Shown: piece after piece, positions 1-8,027 of the stretch
Layout: the number at the start of each line of letters is the position of its first letter
How positions within the stretch are numbered: position 1 is the stretch's first letter
Origin: JADJVL01 sp046331545
GTDB taxonomy: Bacteria > Acidobacteriota > Holophagae > Holophagales > Holophagaceae
Reading direction: 5' to 3'
DNA: 64,000 nucleotides
Assembly: GCA_046331545.1 (NCBI GenBank)
Contig: JAXLQR010000002.1
Location: 310,001-374,000 of the forward strand
Position numbers and translations under genes: made by a program
The notes under the pieces: model-generated
What the model saw: the letters and a program-made list of their open reading frames with translations, nothing else
Databases searched by the model: none
Told to the model about the DNA's origin: nothing

Positions 1-1094
1 TCCTCCGGGACCTCCAGGCGGAGCGGCCCCGGGGGCACGGGACCTTCGGCCAGGCCGCCGTAGAGGAGCCGCTCCAGGTCCTCGAGGCGCAGGTCCAGGC
101 CCGCGCGGCCCACCCGCACGGCTTCGGGCACCTGGGCGCTGAAGTCCAGGTAGCCCAGGTTGCGGGTGTCGGGCCGGACCAGCAGGTCCGCGGCCTCCCG
201 GGAGAGGCGGGTGCGCTCCTCGATGGTGACGTCGAGGGTGCGGAGCAGCAGCGTGAACAGCGTCCCCGCGCGGACGTCGTCGAGCTGGCTGCCCACCTCC
301 ACGGCGAGCACCGCCGGCGGGCCCGCCGCGGCCGCGGGAAGGCTCCGGGCCATGTCCTTCGCCTGGTGGACCGGCAGGTTCTCCACCAGCAGGCCGTCCA
401 CGTGCTGCTTCCCGTCCATGAGCACCGGGCGGAACATGCCCGGTATGCTCATGGAGGCGCGCACGGCGTCCACGAGGTTCCCCGAGGCCGGCGCGTCCGC
501 GCCGCCGTCCTGCAGGTTGGTGGAGACCGCCCGCAGGGGCGCCCGCAGCCTCGAGAAGTCGCTGCCCGCGAAGACGAGGCCCCGGCCCAGCAGCCACTGG
601 AGGCTGCGCTTCAGCTCCAGCCCCGGGCTGGCGCCCGGCGTGAAGGTGAAGCCCTCGCGGCCGTACTCGGCGGTGAAGATCGTGGAGGTGCGGCTCTCCT
701 GCTCCCAGAGGGTCTCGCCGTAGGCCCGGCGCTGGCGGTCCAGGAGGGCGGCGCCCAGGTCCATGCCGCGGAAGAGGTCCTCCATCGCGGCGCCGTCGTA
801 GCCGCAGCCCTGCATCGCGCCGATGAAGGCGCCGGCGCTGGTCCCCGCGATGGCGTCGGCCTCGAAGCCCTCCTCCTCCAGCCGCTGGAGCACCCCCACG
901 TGGGCGAGGCCCTTCGCCGCCCCGCCGCCCAGGGCAAGCACCAGGGGCCGCTGCCCCGCGATCCGCGCCGCCGGCCGGAAGCGGAAACGGTAGTCGGGGG
1001 GGCGGACCTCGAGGTGGACGGCGGCCGCGGACGGGACCTGCTGCGCGCTGGCCGCGCCGGCAGCGAGGAAGAGCGCGAGGCAGGTCCGGTGCAT
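1..1094 (-). CDS. Patatin-like phospholipase, C-terminus cut by window edge
   Basis: Patatin-family serine acyl hydrolase, expected to cleave acyl chains from phospholipids. The frame opens with ATG at 1094 and stays open to the window edge, so at least 364 residues are present and the end is missing. Residues 1-18 form a signal peptide (hydrophobic run ending Ala-Ser-Ala-Gln), so the protein is exported. The oxyanion-hole motif GGGAAKG is near residue 58 and the nucleophile elbow GTSAG places the catalytic Ser near residue 86. The partner Asp is in a DG-LLVEN segment near residue 230. Such signal-bearing patatins often continue into a C-terminal surface-antigen beta-barrel; the window does not show whether this one does. 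It lies downstream of the nadB operon, separated from it by a terminator-like region. Confidence 0.85.
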   Translation of the reverse strand, partial: MHRTCLALFLAAGAASAQQVPSAAAVHLEVRPPDYRFRFRPAARIAGQRPLVLALGGGAAKGLAHVGVLQRLEEEGFEADAIAGTSAGAFIGAMQGCGYDGAAMEDLFRGMDLGAALLDRQRRAYGETLWEQESRTSTIFTAEYGREGFTFTPGASPGLELKRSLQWLLGRGLVFAGSDFSRLRAPLRAVSTNLQDGGADAPASGNLVDAVRASMSIPGMFRPVLMDGKQHVDGLLVENLPVHQAKDMARSLPAAAAGPPAVLAVEVGSQLDDVRAGTLFTLLLRTLDVTIEERTRLSREAADLLVRPDTRNLGYLDFSAQVPEAVRVGRAGLDLRLEDLERLLYGGLAEGPVPPGPLRLEVPE

Positions 1095-1126
1095 CCCCTA
1101 GCCTACCGGGCTCAATGGGATTCGAG

Positions 1127-1213
1127 ACGCCAGGCCAGGGCTCCGCCCGGGCCTGGCGTGGGGAGCACGAGGGGGACGGAGAGCGACCGAAGGGCGCGCG
1201 CGGTCCCCCTCGT
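1127..1213 (-). terminator. Two hairpins after nadB
   Basis: Two stem-loops occupy the space between the nadB stop and the patatin start. The first reached by nadB transcription (1167-1213) has an 11-bp perfect stem with a 25-nt loop. The second (1127-1159) has a 10-bp stem ACGCCAGGCC/GGCCTGGCGT plus 3 inner pairs after one mismatch. Neither has a U tract, which is common in GC-rich genomes, so terminator function is inferred from position. Confidence 0.5.
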
Positions 1214-1219
1214 CTGACA

Positions 1220-2803
1220 TCAATCCACGCGGTAGTGGCAGCCGCGGCTCTCCTTGTTCAGGGAGGCGGCCTTGAGGATGAGGCGGGCGCAGATGATGCC
1301 GCTGCGCAGCTCCAGGAGGGAGCGGCTGAGCCTGGCCTGGCGGTAGAAGCGGTCGATGCGGTGGTGGAGGTAGCCCACGTCCTCCCGGGCCTGCTCCAGC
1401 CGCGCGCGGGTGCGCACGATGCCGGCGTAGTTCCAGAGCGTCGTCCGGATGAGGTTCCAGTCCTGCTCGATGAGGAGGGGATCGGTGGCCTCGGCGTGCT
1501 CCGGCGGCGTCCAGGGCGCGAAGGCGTCCGCGCCTGGATGGATCACCCCGCCGGCCTCGGCCACCATGGCGTCCGCCGCGCGGTGGCCCCAGAGCAGGCC
1601 TTCCAGCAGGGAGGTGGAAGCCAGGCGGTTGGCGCCGTGGACGCCGGTGCAGGCCACTTCGCCCGCCGCGTGGAGGCCCGGCAGGCTGGTGCGGCCGTCC
1701 AGGTCCACCAGCACCCCGCCGCAGAAATAGTGGGCCGCGGGCACCACCGGCACCGGCTGCCGCGTGGGTTCCAGCTCCTCGGTGCGGCAGGCGGCGAGGA
1801 TGTTCGGGAAGTGGGTCTCCAGGTCGAGGCGCGCCGCCACGGGCCGCAGGTCCAGGTAGACGCAGGGCTCGCCGGTGGCGGCCATCTCCTGGAAGATCGC
1901 GCGGCTCACCACGTCCCGGGGCGCCAGCTCCATGTGCTCCGGGGCGTACTTCTGCATGAAGCGCTGGCCCTTGCGGTTCACCAGGTGGGCGCCCTCGCCC
2001 CGCAGGGCCTCGGTGAGCAGGGTGCGCGGCTTGCCCGGGACGTAGAGCGACGTGGGGTGGAACTGCACGTACTCGCAGTTCACGATGCGCGCGTTGGCGC
2101 GGTAGGCCGCGGCGAGCCCGTCCCCGGTGGCGCCGGCGGGATTGGTGGTGTGCAGGTAGAGGTAGCCGAGGCCGCCGGTGGCCAGCAGGGTGCGCTTGGC
2201 CTGGCACAGCTCCACCGCGCCGGTGGCGGGGTCGAAGAGGTAGGCGCCCCAGACGGTGATGGGGTCGTAGACGTGCCGGGGGTCCCTCGCGTGGTGCGGG
2301 TTGGTGAGCAGGTCCACCAGCACCCGGCCCTCCAGCACCGCGATGCCTTCGTGCTCCCGCACGGCCCGGCTCAGGGCCCGCTGGATGGCGAGGCCCGTGG
2401 CGTCCTTCGCGTGGTAGATGCGCGCCACGCTGTGGGCCGCCTCGGCGGTGGGGTCGGGCTCGCCGCTGGCGTCCTGGTCGAAGGGGACCTTCAGGCGCTC
2501 CCAGAGGAAGTCGTGGCACAGGGGCGGTCCCTGCTCCGCGAGCTGGCGCACGGCCTCGGGATTGCAGAGGCCCGCGCCGGCGGCCTCGATGTCCGAGGCC
2601 AGCAGCTCGGGGCTGTCGCGCTGCTCCCCGTTGGCCCCCTCGCCCACCGAGCCGATGATGCCGCCCTGGGCCCAGCCGGTGTTGCTTTCGCCCAGTTCGT
2701 CCTTGGCCACCAGGACGACCTTCGCGCCCTGGTCCGCGGCGCGGATGGCGGCGGTGCAGCCGGCGATGCCGGCGCCGAGGACGAGGATGTCGGTCTCGAT
2801 CAT
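1220..2803 (-). CDS. nadB: L-aspartate oxidase
   Basis: FAD enzyme oxidising L-aspartate to iminoaspartate, the first step of de novo NAD synthesis, in the cytoplasm. The 527-residue protein matches the usual NadB length. The N-terminal dinucleotide fold reads VLGAGIAGCTAAI at residues 8-20. Other family hallmarks are the flavin/substrate segment HGANRLASTSLLEG near residue 390 and a C-terminal ESRGCHYR, where most family members have SRG-HY. It is the last gene of a five-gene leftward operon and overlaps the upstream DUF309 gene by 4 bp (ATGA), implying translational coupling. nadA and nadC are not in the window; the last enzyme of the pathway, nadE, is at 56-58 kb. Confidence 0.95.
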   Translation of the reverse strand: MIETDILVLGAGIAGCTAAIRAADQGAKVVLVAKDELGESNTGWAQGGIIGSVGEGANGEQRDSPELLASDIEAAGAGLCNPEAVRQLAEQGPPLCHDFLWERLKVPFDQDASGEPDPTAEAAHSVARIYHAKDATGLAIQRALSRAVREHEGIAVLEGRVLVDLLTNPHHARDPRHVYDPITVWGAYLFDPATGAVELCQAKRTLLATGGLGYLYLHTTNPAGATGDGLAAAYRANARIVNCEYVQFHPTSLYVPGKPRTLLTEALRGEGAHLVNRKGQRFMQKYAPEHMELAPRDVVSRAIFQEMAATGEPCVYLDLRPVAARLDLETHFPNILAACRTEELEPTRQPVPVVPAAHYFCGGVLVDLDGRTSLPGLHAAGEVACTGVHGANRLASTSLLEGLLWGHRAADAMVAEAGGVIHPGADAFAPWTPPEHAEATDPLLIEQDWNLIRTTLWNYAGIVRTRARLEQAREDVGYLHHRIDRFYRQARLSRSLLELRSGIICARLILKAASLNKESRGCHYRVD

Positions 2804-3576
2804 GGGCGGATCTCCCAGCGTGGCACGGGCATCGCCCAGAGGGCCTCGGGGGCGGCGTCGGGGTCGGCCTGGAGGTAGGCCAGGCGCTCCTCCGTGAACT
2901 GCAGCGCCTCCCGGTGGTCCACGTGGCCCCAGGGCGTCGCGAGGAGGCCCTCGCAGGGCCCCAGGCGCTCCAGGGCGTCCTCCCAGACCGCCACGGCGCC
3001 GGCGAGGTTGTGGAGCTGCTGGTGGTGGTAGCCCGCGGCCAGGAGGATCAGCCCCTGGAGGCCCGCGCGCAGCGCACCCTCGGCTTCGATCCAGAGGGCT
3101 TCCAGGGCGTCGTGGGTCTCGTGGAAGAGGGCCACGTCGAAGAGGGCTACCGCGGCCTGCAGCCGGTAGGTCCCGTCCTCCGGCAGCCCCGTCAGGGCCG
3201 AGAGGGCCACGCCGCAGCGCAGGCTGGCCAGGGGGCCGAAGGCGCCCCAGGCGGCGCCCGGCCTCCAGCCGTCGGGCCCTTCCTGGGCCAGGCCGGGCAG
3301 GCGCGACCTCGCCTCGGACCAGGCGGAGGCCGGATCCGGAACGCCCAGGGCCCCGAGCATGCGCGCGGCGAGTTCGAGGAGCAGGGGCTCCGGCAGGCCT
3401 CCCGGGTGGGCCTCCCGAAGCTTGGGCGCCCCGAGCACCGTGGGCCAGGCCAGCAGGGCCCGGTTCCGGGGCGCGTCCAGGGCGGCCTCGACCAGCTCCC
3501 GCAGGAAGCGCTGGACTTCGAGGGGCAGCACCGGCTGGCGCTGCCAGAAGAGGGGCCGGGTGTCGGAGCAGCTCAT
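2800..3576 (-). CDS. DUF309 domain protein
   Basis: 258-residue protein with a C-terminal DUF309 domain (about residues 140-215): a pair of helices containing FHETHDALEALW, followed by a GL-ILLAAGYHHQQLHN-like helix. This is the H-x-x-H-E-W arrangement typical of the family, whose function is unknown. The N-terminal half has no recognisable domain. ATG at 3576 is chosen because it overlaps the stop of the upstream yaaA-like gene in ATGA, and the nadB start overlaps this gene's stop the same way. The family has been suggested to bind metal through its conserved His residues, but nothing here proves that. Confidence 0.75.
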   Translation of the reverse strand: MSCSDTRPLFWQRQPVLPLEVQRFLRELVEAALDAPRNRALLAWPTVLGAPKLREAHPGGLPEPLLLELAARMLGALGVPDPASAWSEARSRLPGLAQEGPDGWRPGAAWGAFGPLASLRCGVALSALTGLPEDGTYRLQAAVALFDVALFHETHDALEALWIEAEGALRAGLQGLILLAAGYHHQQLHNLAGAVAVWEDALERLGPCEGLLATPWGHVDHREALQFTEERLAYLQADPDAAPEALWAMPVPRWEIRP

Positions 3577-4325
3577 GGCCGGCCGCCCGGCTTCACGAAG
3601 GGCGGGTCCGTCACCACCAGGGTGAGCAGCTTCCCGCCGGTGGCGTTGTCCTCGAGGCCCGCCCACGCGGCCCCCTCCAGCCGACCCCGCCGCACCTGGG
3701 CGGGCGCGCCCTGGCCGTGCTCGAGGATCCAGCGGGCCACCCGTCCGCGGTAGAGCTTGGACCAGTGGGTGATGGCGCGACCCTGGGGATCCACGACGGC
3801 CACCGTGTGCCGCGGCCTCGCCCAGCCCTTGAGGAGGCTGGCGCCGTCCTGGGGCAGCAGCTCCCAGACCGGTCCCTCGGGCAGGGCCTCCAGGCGCGGG
3901 AGCAGGTGACGCTGCCAATGGGCCTTCAGGCCCGCCAGGCCCGCGAGCTTCAGCTTGTAGGGAGGCACCGACTCGTCGCCGCGCACGAGCCCGCGCAGGG
4001 TGGAGAGCACGAAGACCTGCCGCCAGAGGCTCCGGTCCAGGGTGGCGGGGTCGAGGGCCTGGAAGGCCACGCCGGTGTAGCGCTCCAGGGCCGGACGCAG
4101 GGGCACAGGATGCCGCAGGGCCAGGGCCTCCGCCCTGGCCTTCTCCAGGGCGGCCTCCTTCACCTCGAAGGCGCGGCGCAGGGCTTCCGCGCTGCCATGC
4201 ACCACCAGGTCCGCGAGGCGTTCGCGGACCCAGCGCTGGGCCGCGTCTTCGGGCAGGGTCCCCGTGCGGCCCCCCGGGGCCTTGTCCTCCGAGGGCGCGA
4301 GCAGCACGAGGGGCCGGCCGCTCAC
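3573..4325 (-). CDS. YaaA/UPF0246 family protein
   Basis: 250-residue relative of the peroxide-stress protein YaaA, which in E. coli lowers intracellular iron under oxidative stress and has a DNA-binding fold. Visible hallmarks are an N-terminal LVLLAPSEDK (family LLSPAKT/LLSPSEGK position), a YTGVAFQALD segment near residue 92, YKLKLAGL near residue 138 and the terminal block NATGGKLLTLVVTDPPFVK. The GTG start at 4325 overlaps the stop of the deacetylase gene (GTGA). Its position between a deacetylase and nadB suggests only co-expression, not a shared pathway. Confidence 0.75.
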   Translation of the reverse strand: MSGRPLVLLAPSEDKAPGGRTGTLPEDAAQRWVRERLADLVVHGSAEALRRAFEVKEAALEKARAEALALRHPVPLRPALERYTGVAFQALDPATLDRSLWRQVFVLSTLRGLVRGDESVPPYKLKLAGLAGLKAHWQRHLLPRLEALPEGPVWELLPQDGASLLKGWARPRHTVAVVDPQGRAITHWSKLYRGRVARWILEHGQGAPAQVRRGRLEGAAWAGLEDNATGGKLLTLVVTDPPFVKPGGRP

Positions 4326-5200
4326 GGGTGGACCCCCGCGAGCACCGCGTCGGGATGGGCGGCCTCCTCGGCCTCCCGCGCCGCGATCCAGGCCTCCAGG
4401 GGGATCAGCCCGAGGCCCCGCCAGAGCCCGCGGAGCCGCGCCCCGTAGCCCGCCAGGCCCGCGGCGTGGGCGAAGCGGTGCCCGGCGGTGGCCACCGGCA
4501 GGCGCGGCTGGCCCTCGTCCAGCTCCCAGGGATGGAGCACCAGGGGCGTGCCCGCGCCCGCCCCGGCCAGGCGCTGGAGCCGGGCCCGCAGGAGGGGGCG
4601 CGGCCAGAGCCGCATGGCCCAGCCCCACATCGGCACGGTGAAGGGGCCGAGGCCCATCACCGGGGGCGGCAGCTCCCAGATCCCGTTGGGCAGACGGTAC
4701 GGGCGCCGGGGCCAGGCGGGATCCCCGAGCACCTTCAGGGGCGCCCGGCTCGAGTCGAAGGTGAAGCCCAGCTCGGGGAGCAGGCGCCACCAGCCCTCCG
4801 CGGCGCCGCGGAGGCTCCACTCGGGAGCGCGGAAGCCTTCCACCCGGACGGCGGCGATGTCCTCCAGGGCCTGCCGGCCCGCCACGAGGGAGGCCCGGAA
4901 GGTGGCTTCGTCCAGCTCGAAGGCGCGGGTGTGGGTGAGGCCATGGAGGCCCACGCGATGGCCGGCCTCGGCGATGCGGCGCAGGAGCGCGGGGTGCCGC
5001 CGCGCCTGGTCCGCGAGGCAGAACCAGGTCCCCCGGGCGCCGAGGTCCTCGCAGAGCTCCAGGGCGAGGTCCGTGGCGAGCTCGAGGCGGTCCTCGAAAC
5101 GGTCGTGGGCGTCCGCCCCGTCGTAGGGCGGGCAGCAGAGCTGGTACCAGTCCTCCCAGTCCAGGGACAGGGGGAGGGACGGACCGGAGGGGGACGTCAC
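4322..5200 (-). CDS. Polysaccharide deacetylase family protein
   Basis: 292-residue NodB-homology protein, expected to remove N-acetyl groups from a polysaccharide. The N-terminus LSLDWEDWYQ carries the first catalytic/metal Asp cluster. The metal-binding HGLTH lies near residue 90 and FRAPEWS near residue 130. A late LVLHPWELD contains the catalytic His. These match the LD-E-D-W/HG-x-TH variant seen in exopolysaccharide loci rather than peptidoglycan deacetylases. No signal peptide is evident. GTG at 5200 overlaps the tolQ-like stop (GTGA). The nearby ugd makes UDP-glucuronate, so a surface polysaccharide link is plausible but inferred. Confidence 0.85.
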   Translation of the reverse strand: MTSPSGPSLPLSLDWEDWYQLCCPPYDGADAHDRFEDRLELATDLALELCEDLGARGTWFCLADQARRHPALLRRIAEAGHRVGLHGLTHTRAFELDEATFRASLVAGRQALEDIAAVRVEGFRAPEWSLRGAAEGWWRLLPELGFTFDSSRAPLKVLGDPAWPRRPYRLPNGIWELPPPVMGLGPFTVPMWGWAMRLWPRPLLRARLQRLAGAGAGTPLVLHPWELDEGQPRLPVATAGHRFAHAAGLAGYGARLRGLWRGLGLIPLEAWIAAREAEEAAHPDAVLAGVHP

Positions 5201-5892
5201 GTGAAGTTGCGCTCGGAGACGCTGATGAACTCCAGGGCGAAGTCGTCCAGCTCGGTCTGCCACTGCTTGAGCTGGCCCTGGAAGAAGTTGTAGGCCATGA
5301 GCGCGGGGATGGCGGCCATGAGGCCCACGGCGGTGGCCACCAGGGCCTCGGAGATGCCCGGCGCCACGGTGGCGAGGTTGGCGTTGCCCGTGGTGCCGAT
5401 GTCCTTGAAGGCGTCGATGATGCCCCACACGGTGCCGAAGAGGCCGATGAAGGGGCTCACGGCGGCGATGGTGGCCAGCACGCCGAGGTAGCGGTCCATG
5501 CGGCCCATCTCCACCACGGAGGCCCGCTGGAGGCTCCGCTCCACCGCCTCCATGCTGCGCACCTGGGCCCGGCCGCCCGCGGCGGGGACGCGGAGCTGGT
5601 AGGTGACCTCGGCGTAGCCCGCGTGGAAGAGCCCCAGGAGCGGGCTCTGCACGTAGAAGTTCTCCTGCTGCTTGAGCTCGCGCCAGTCCGTGGCCCGCCG
5701 GAAGGCGGCCCGGAAGCGCTCGGTGGCCGAGCGGCTGCGCTGGAGCAGCACGGCCTTCTGGAGGATCACCACCCAGCTCAGCACCGAGAAGAGGAGCAGG
5801 AGCACCAGCACCAGCTTGGCCACGGGCCCCGCGTGGAGGACCACCTCGAGGAGGTCCACCCCCGCGCGCTTGGGCGGCTCGATCAGCAGCAT
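5197..5892 (-). CDS. TolQ/ExbB/MotA-type proton channel
   Basis: 231-residue inner-membrane protein of the MotA/TolQ/ExbB family, which couples proton flow to work across the periplasm. The first membrane helix (about residues 20-42, KLVLVLLLLFSVLSWVVI) is followed by a cytoplasmic loop. Two further helices carry the signature SPFIGLFGTVWGIIDAF and a conserved Thr/Ala-rich segment VATAVGLMAAIPALMAYNFF. ATG at 5892 is chosen because GGAGG sits 4 nt upstream; an in-frame start further up lacks this. It heads the leftward operon. The usual partners (TolR/ExbD, TolA/TonB) are absent here, so TolQ versus ExbB cannot be settled. Confidence 0.85.
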   Translation of the reverse strand: MLLIEPPKRAGVDLLEVVLHAGPVAKLVLVLLLLFSVLSWVVILQKAVLLQRSRSATERFRAAFRRATDWRELKQQENFYVQSPLLGLFHAGYAEVTYQLRVPAAGGRAQVRSMEAVERSLQRASVVEMGRMDRYLGVLATIAAVSPFIGLFGTVWGIIDAFKDIGTTGNANLATVAPGISEALVATAVGLMAAIPALMAYNFFQGQLKQWQTELDDFALEFISVSERNFT

Positions 5893-5999
5893 CCTTCCTC
5901 CGGGAATCCCCCATGCTACCAAGCCTTTGCCCGGGAATCCCGGGGCCGGGCCCGCTACACTGGATGCTTTGCGCAGGTCTTTCGACGGGGAGCGGCGGG

Positions 6000-7361
6000 A
6001 TGCACGTGCTGGTGGTGGGATCGGGATACGTGGGCCTCGTGGCCGCCGCCTGCTTCGCCGAGGCCGGACACCGGGTGCTCGGCGTGGACGTGGACGCCAC
6101 CAAGGTGGCCCGGCTCCGCCGGGGCGAGTCCCCCATCTACGAGCCGGGCCTCGACGAGCTGCTGGCCCGGCACCTGGCCTCCGGGAACCTCGCCTTCACG
6201 ACGGACCTCCAGGAGGGCATCGCCGAGGCGGACGCGGCGTTCATCTGCGTGGGCACGCCGATGGGGGAGGACGGGAGCGCGGACCTGCGCGCCATCCTGC
6301 AGGTGGCCGCCGACCTCGGCCGGGCCCTGCCCCTGCGCCCGGCCGCAGCCCGGCCGCTCATCGTGGTGGACAAGAGCACCGTGCCCGTGGGCACCGCCGG
6401 CCGGGTGCGGGGCGCGATCCAGGCCGAGCTGGACCGGTCCGGGGCGGAGCGGGCCTTCGAGGTGGTCAGCAATCCCGAGTTCCTCCGGGAGGGTTCGGCC
6501 CTGGAGGACTTCCTGCGGCCCGACCGCGTGGTGGTCGGCTGCCAGTCGGACCACGCCGAAAGCGTGATGAAGGCCCTCTACGACCCCTTCCTGGCCGCGT
6601 CGAAGGGAAAGTGGTTCCGCATGGACCCGGCCAGCGCCGAGCTCACCAAGTACGCGGCGAACGCCATGCTCGCCCTCCGCATCAGCTTCATCAACGAGAT
6701 CGCCGCCCTCGCCGAGGAGGTGGGCGCGGACGTGGACCACGTGAAGACCGCCATCGGGGCGGACCACCGCATCGGGCCGGCCTTCCTCAACCCCGGCCCC
6801 GGCTTCGGCGGCTCCTGCTTCCCCAAGGACCTCCAGGCCCTCCTCAAGACCGGCCGGGAGCACGGCGTGAGCCTGAAGACCCTGGCGGCCACGGTGGAGG
6901 CCAACCGCCACCAGAAGATGGTCCTGCTCCGCAAGGTGAAGGCGCACTACGGCGTGCTGGGCGGCGATCCGGCGCCCCTGGCCGGGAAGCGCTTCGCGCT
7001 CTGGGGCCTGGCCTTCAAGGCCCACACCGACGACATCCGGGAGGCCATGAGCCTGGAGCTCATCGAGGGGCTCCTGTCCCTGGGCGCCACGGTGGCGGTC
7101 CACGACTTCGAGGCGATGCCCGCGGTGCGGGCCAAGCTCGGGGACCGGGTCGCCTACGCCGAGGACCCCTACGCCGCCTGCGAGGGCGCCGACGCCCTCC
7201 TCCTGGCGACGGAGTGGCCCCAGTACAAGGCCGCGGACCTCGGGAAGGCCGGCGCGGCCCTGAAGGCGAAGGTCCTCTTCGACGGGCGGAACCTCTTCAA
7301 GCCCGAGGCCATGAAGGCGGCGGGCTGGACCTACCACAGCCTCGGCCGACGGACCCTCTAG
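6000..7361 (+). CDS. ugd: UDP-glucose 6-dehydrogenase
   Basis: 453-residue enzyme oxidising UDP-glucose to UDP-glucuronate with two NAD+, supplying acidic sugars for surface polysaccharide. The N-terminal Rossmann motif is VVGSGYVGLVAAACFAE. The catalytic loop GFGGSCFPKDLQAL contains the nucleophilic Cys near residue 266. The C-terminal domain begins near ALWGLAFKAHTDDIREA. Length and order match bacterial Ugd. The start is the ATG at 6000, whose product begins directly with the NAD-binding strand (MHVLVVGSGYVG). It diverges from the tolQ-like operon over a 107-bp spacer and is followed 9 bp later by the AtuA-related gene. Confidence 0.95.
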   Translation: MHVLVVGSGYVGLVAAACFAEAGHRVLGVDVDATKVARLRRGESPIYEPGLDELLARHLASGNLAFTTDLQEGIAEADAAFICVGTPMGEDGSADLRAILQVAADLGRALPLRPAAARPLIVVDKSTVPVGTAGRVRGAIQAELDRSGAERAFEVVSNPEFLREGSALEDFLRPDRVVVGCQSDHAESVMKALYDPFLAASKGKWFRMDPASAELTKYAANAMLALRISFINEIAALAEEVGADVDHVKTAIGADHRIGPAFLNPGPGFGGSCFPKDLQALLKTGREHGVSLKTLAATVEANRHQKMVLLRKVKAHYGVLGGDPAPLAGKRFALWGLAFKAHTDDIREAMSLELIEGLLSLGATVAVHDFEAMPAVRAKLGDRVAYAEDPYAACEGADALLLATEWPQYKAADLGKAGAALKAKVLFDGRNLFKPEAMKAAGWTYHSLGRRTL

Positions 7362-7370
7362 GAGACCCCC

Positions 7371-7721
7371 ATGAAGCTCAGGCTCGAGGACATCGCCCAC
7401 GCCCGCTCCGGGGACAAGGGGGACGGCTCCAACGTCGGCCTCATCGCCTACACCGAGGCAGGCTACAGCCTCATCCGGGAGCACCTGACGACGGCCCGGG
7501 TGAAGGCCCACTTCGGCCGGATCTGCCAGGGCGAGGTGGAGCGCTTCGAGGTCCCCAACCTGCGCGCGCTGAACTTCATCCTCCACGACTCCCTCGGCGG
7601 CGGAGGCTCCGAATCGGTGAAGACCGACGCCCAGGGGAAGACCCACGGCCAGGCCCTGCTTCGCATGGAGCTGGAAGTGGCGGATACTTGGAACCTGAAG
7701 GATCTGGTTCCCAACCCCTGA
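7371..7721 (+). CDS. AtuA-related small protein
   Basis: 116-residue stand-alone copy of the small domain found at the C-terminus of AtuA/DUF1446 proteins of acyclic terpene catabolism. Visible hallmarks are an N-terminal IAHARSGDKGDGSNVG, near-invariant in the family, and a central VPNLRALNFILHDSLGGG. Stand-alone copies commonly sit next to an AtuA-like partner; none is in the window, so this one is an orphan. A role in acyl-CoA/terpenoid catabolism is family knowledge only. It follows ugd by 9 bp and precedes tatA by 51 bp, which include a small GC hairpin (7734-7751). Confidence 0.75.
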   Translation: MKLRLEDIAHARSGDKGDGSNVGLIAYTEAGYSLIREHLTTARVKAHFGRICQGEVERFEVPNLRALNFILHDSLGGGGSESVKTDAQGKTHGQALLRMELEVADTWNLKDLVPNP

Positions 7722-7772
7722 CCTTCAACCCGGGGACGCGTCGGCGCGTCCAAGGCACCACCAGGAGACCCC

Positions 7773-7952
7773 ATGGGCAATCTCGGACTGACGGAAATGC
7801 TGCTGATCGGCATCGCGCTGCTGATCTTCTTCGGCCCCTCCCGCCTGCCGGAGCTGGGCAAGAGCCTCGGCAAGGGCATCCAGGAGTTCAAGAAGGCCAG
7901 CCGCGAGCTCACGGACTCCGTCAAGGAGGACGTGGCCTCCGAGAAGAAGTAG
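7773..7952 (+). CDS. tatA: Twin-arginine translocase subunit TatA/TatE
   Basis: 59-residue pore-forming subunit of the Tat system, which exports folded proteins across the inner membrane. It has a single N-terminal membrane helix (about residues 6-20, TEMLLIGIALLIFF) followed by the family hinge FGPSRLPELGKSLGKGI and a short charged amphipathic/tail region ending EKK. AGGAG lies 7 nt before the ATG. It is followed by tatC after a 75-bp spacer holding a 15-bp hairpin. No tatB is visible, which fits minimal TatA-TatC systems. Confidence 0.95.
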   Translation: MGNLGLTEMLLIGIALLIFFGPSRLPELGKSLGKGIQEFKKASRELTDSVKEDVASEKK

Positions 7953-7964
7953 CCCTTCCCTGCT

Positions 7965-7999
7965 CCGCGGCCCGGGCGGCCCAACCGCCCGGGCCGCGG
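7965..7999 (+). terminator. GC hairpin between tatA and tatC
   Basis: A perfect 15-bp stem (left arm 7965-7979, right arm 7985-7999) with a 5-nt loop, starting 12 bp after the tatA stop. It lacks a U tract. Because tatC follows on the same strand with little room for its own promoter, the hairpin most likely acts as a partial terminator or mRNA-stabilising element that raises tatA over tatC. Confidence 0.55.
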
Positions 8000-8027
8000 C
8001 CTGAGGACCCGAGCCCGAGCGAGGCCC

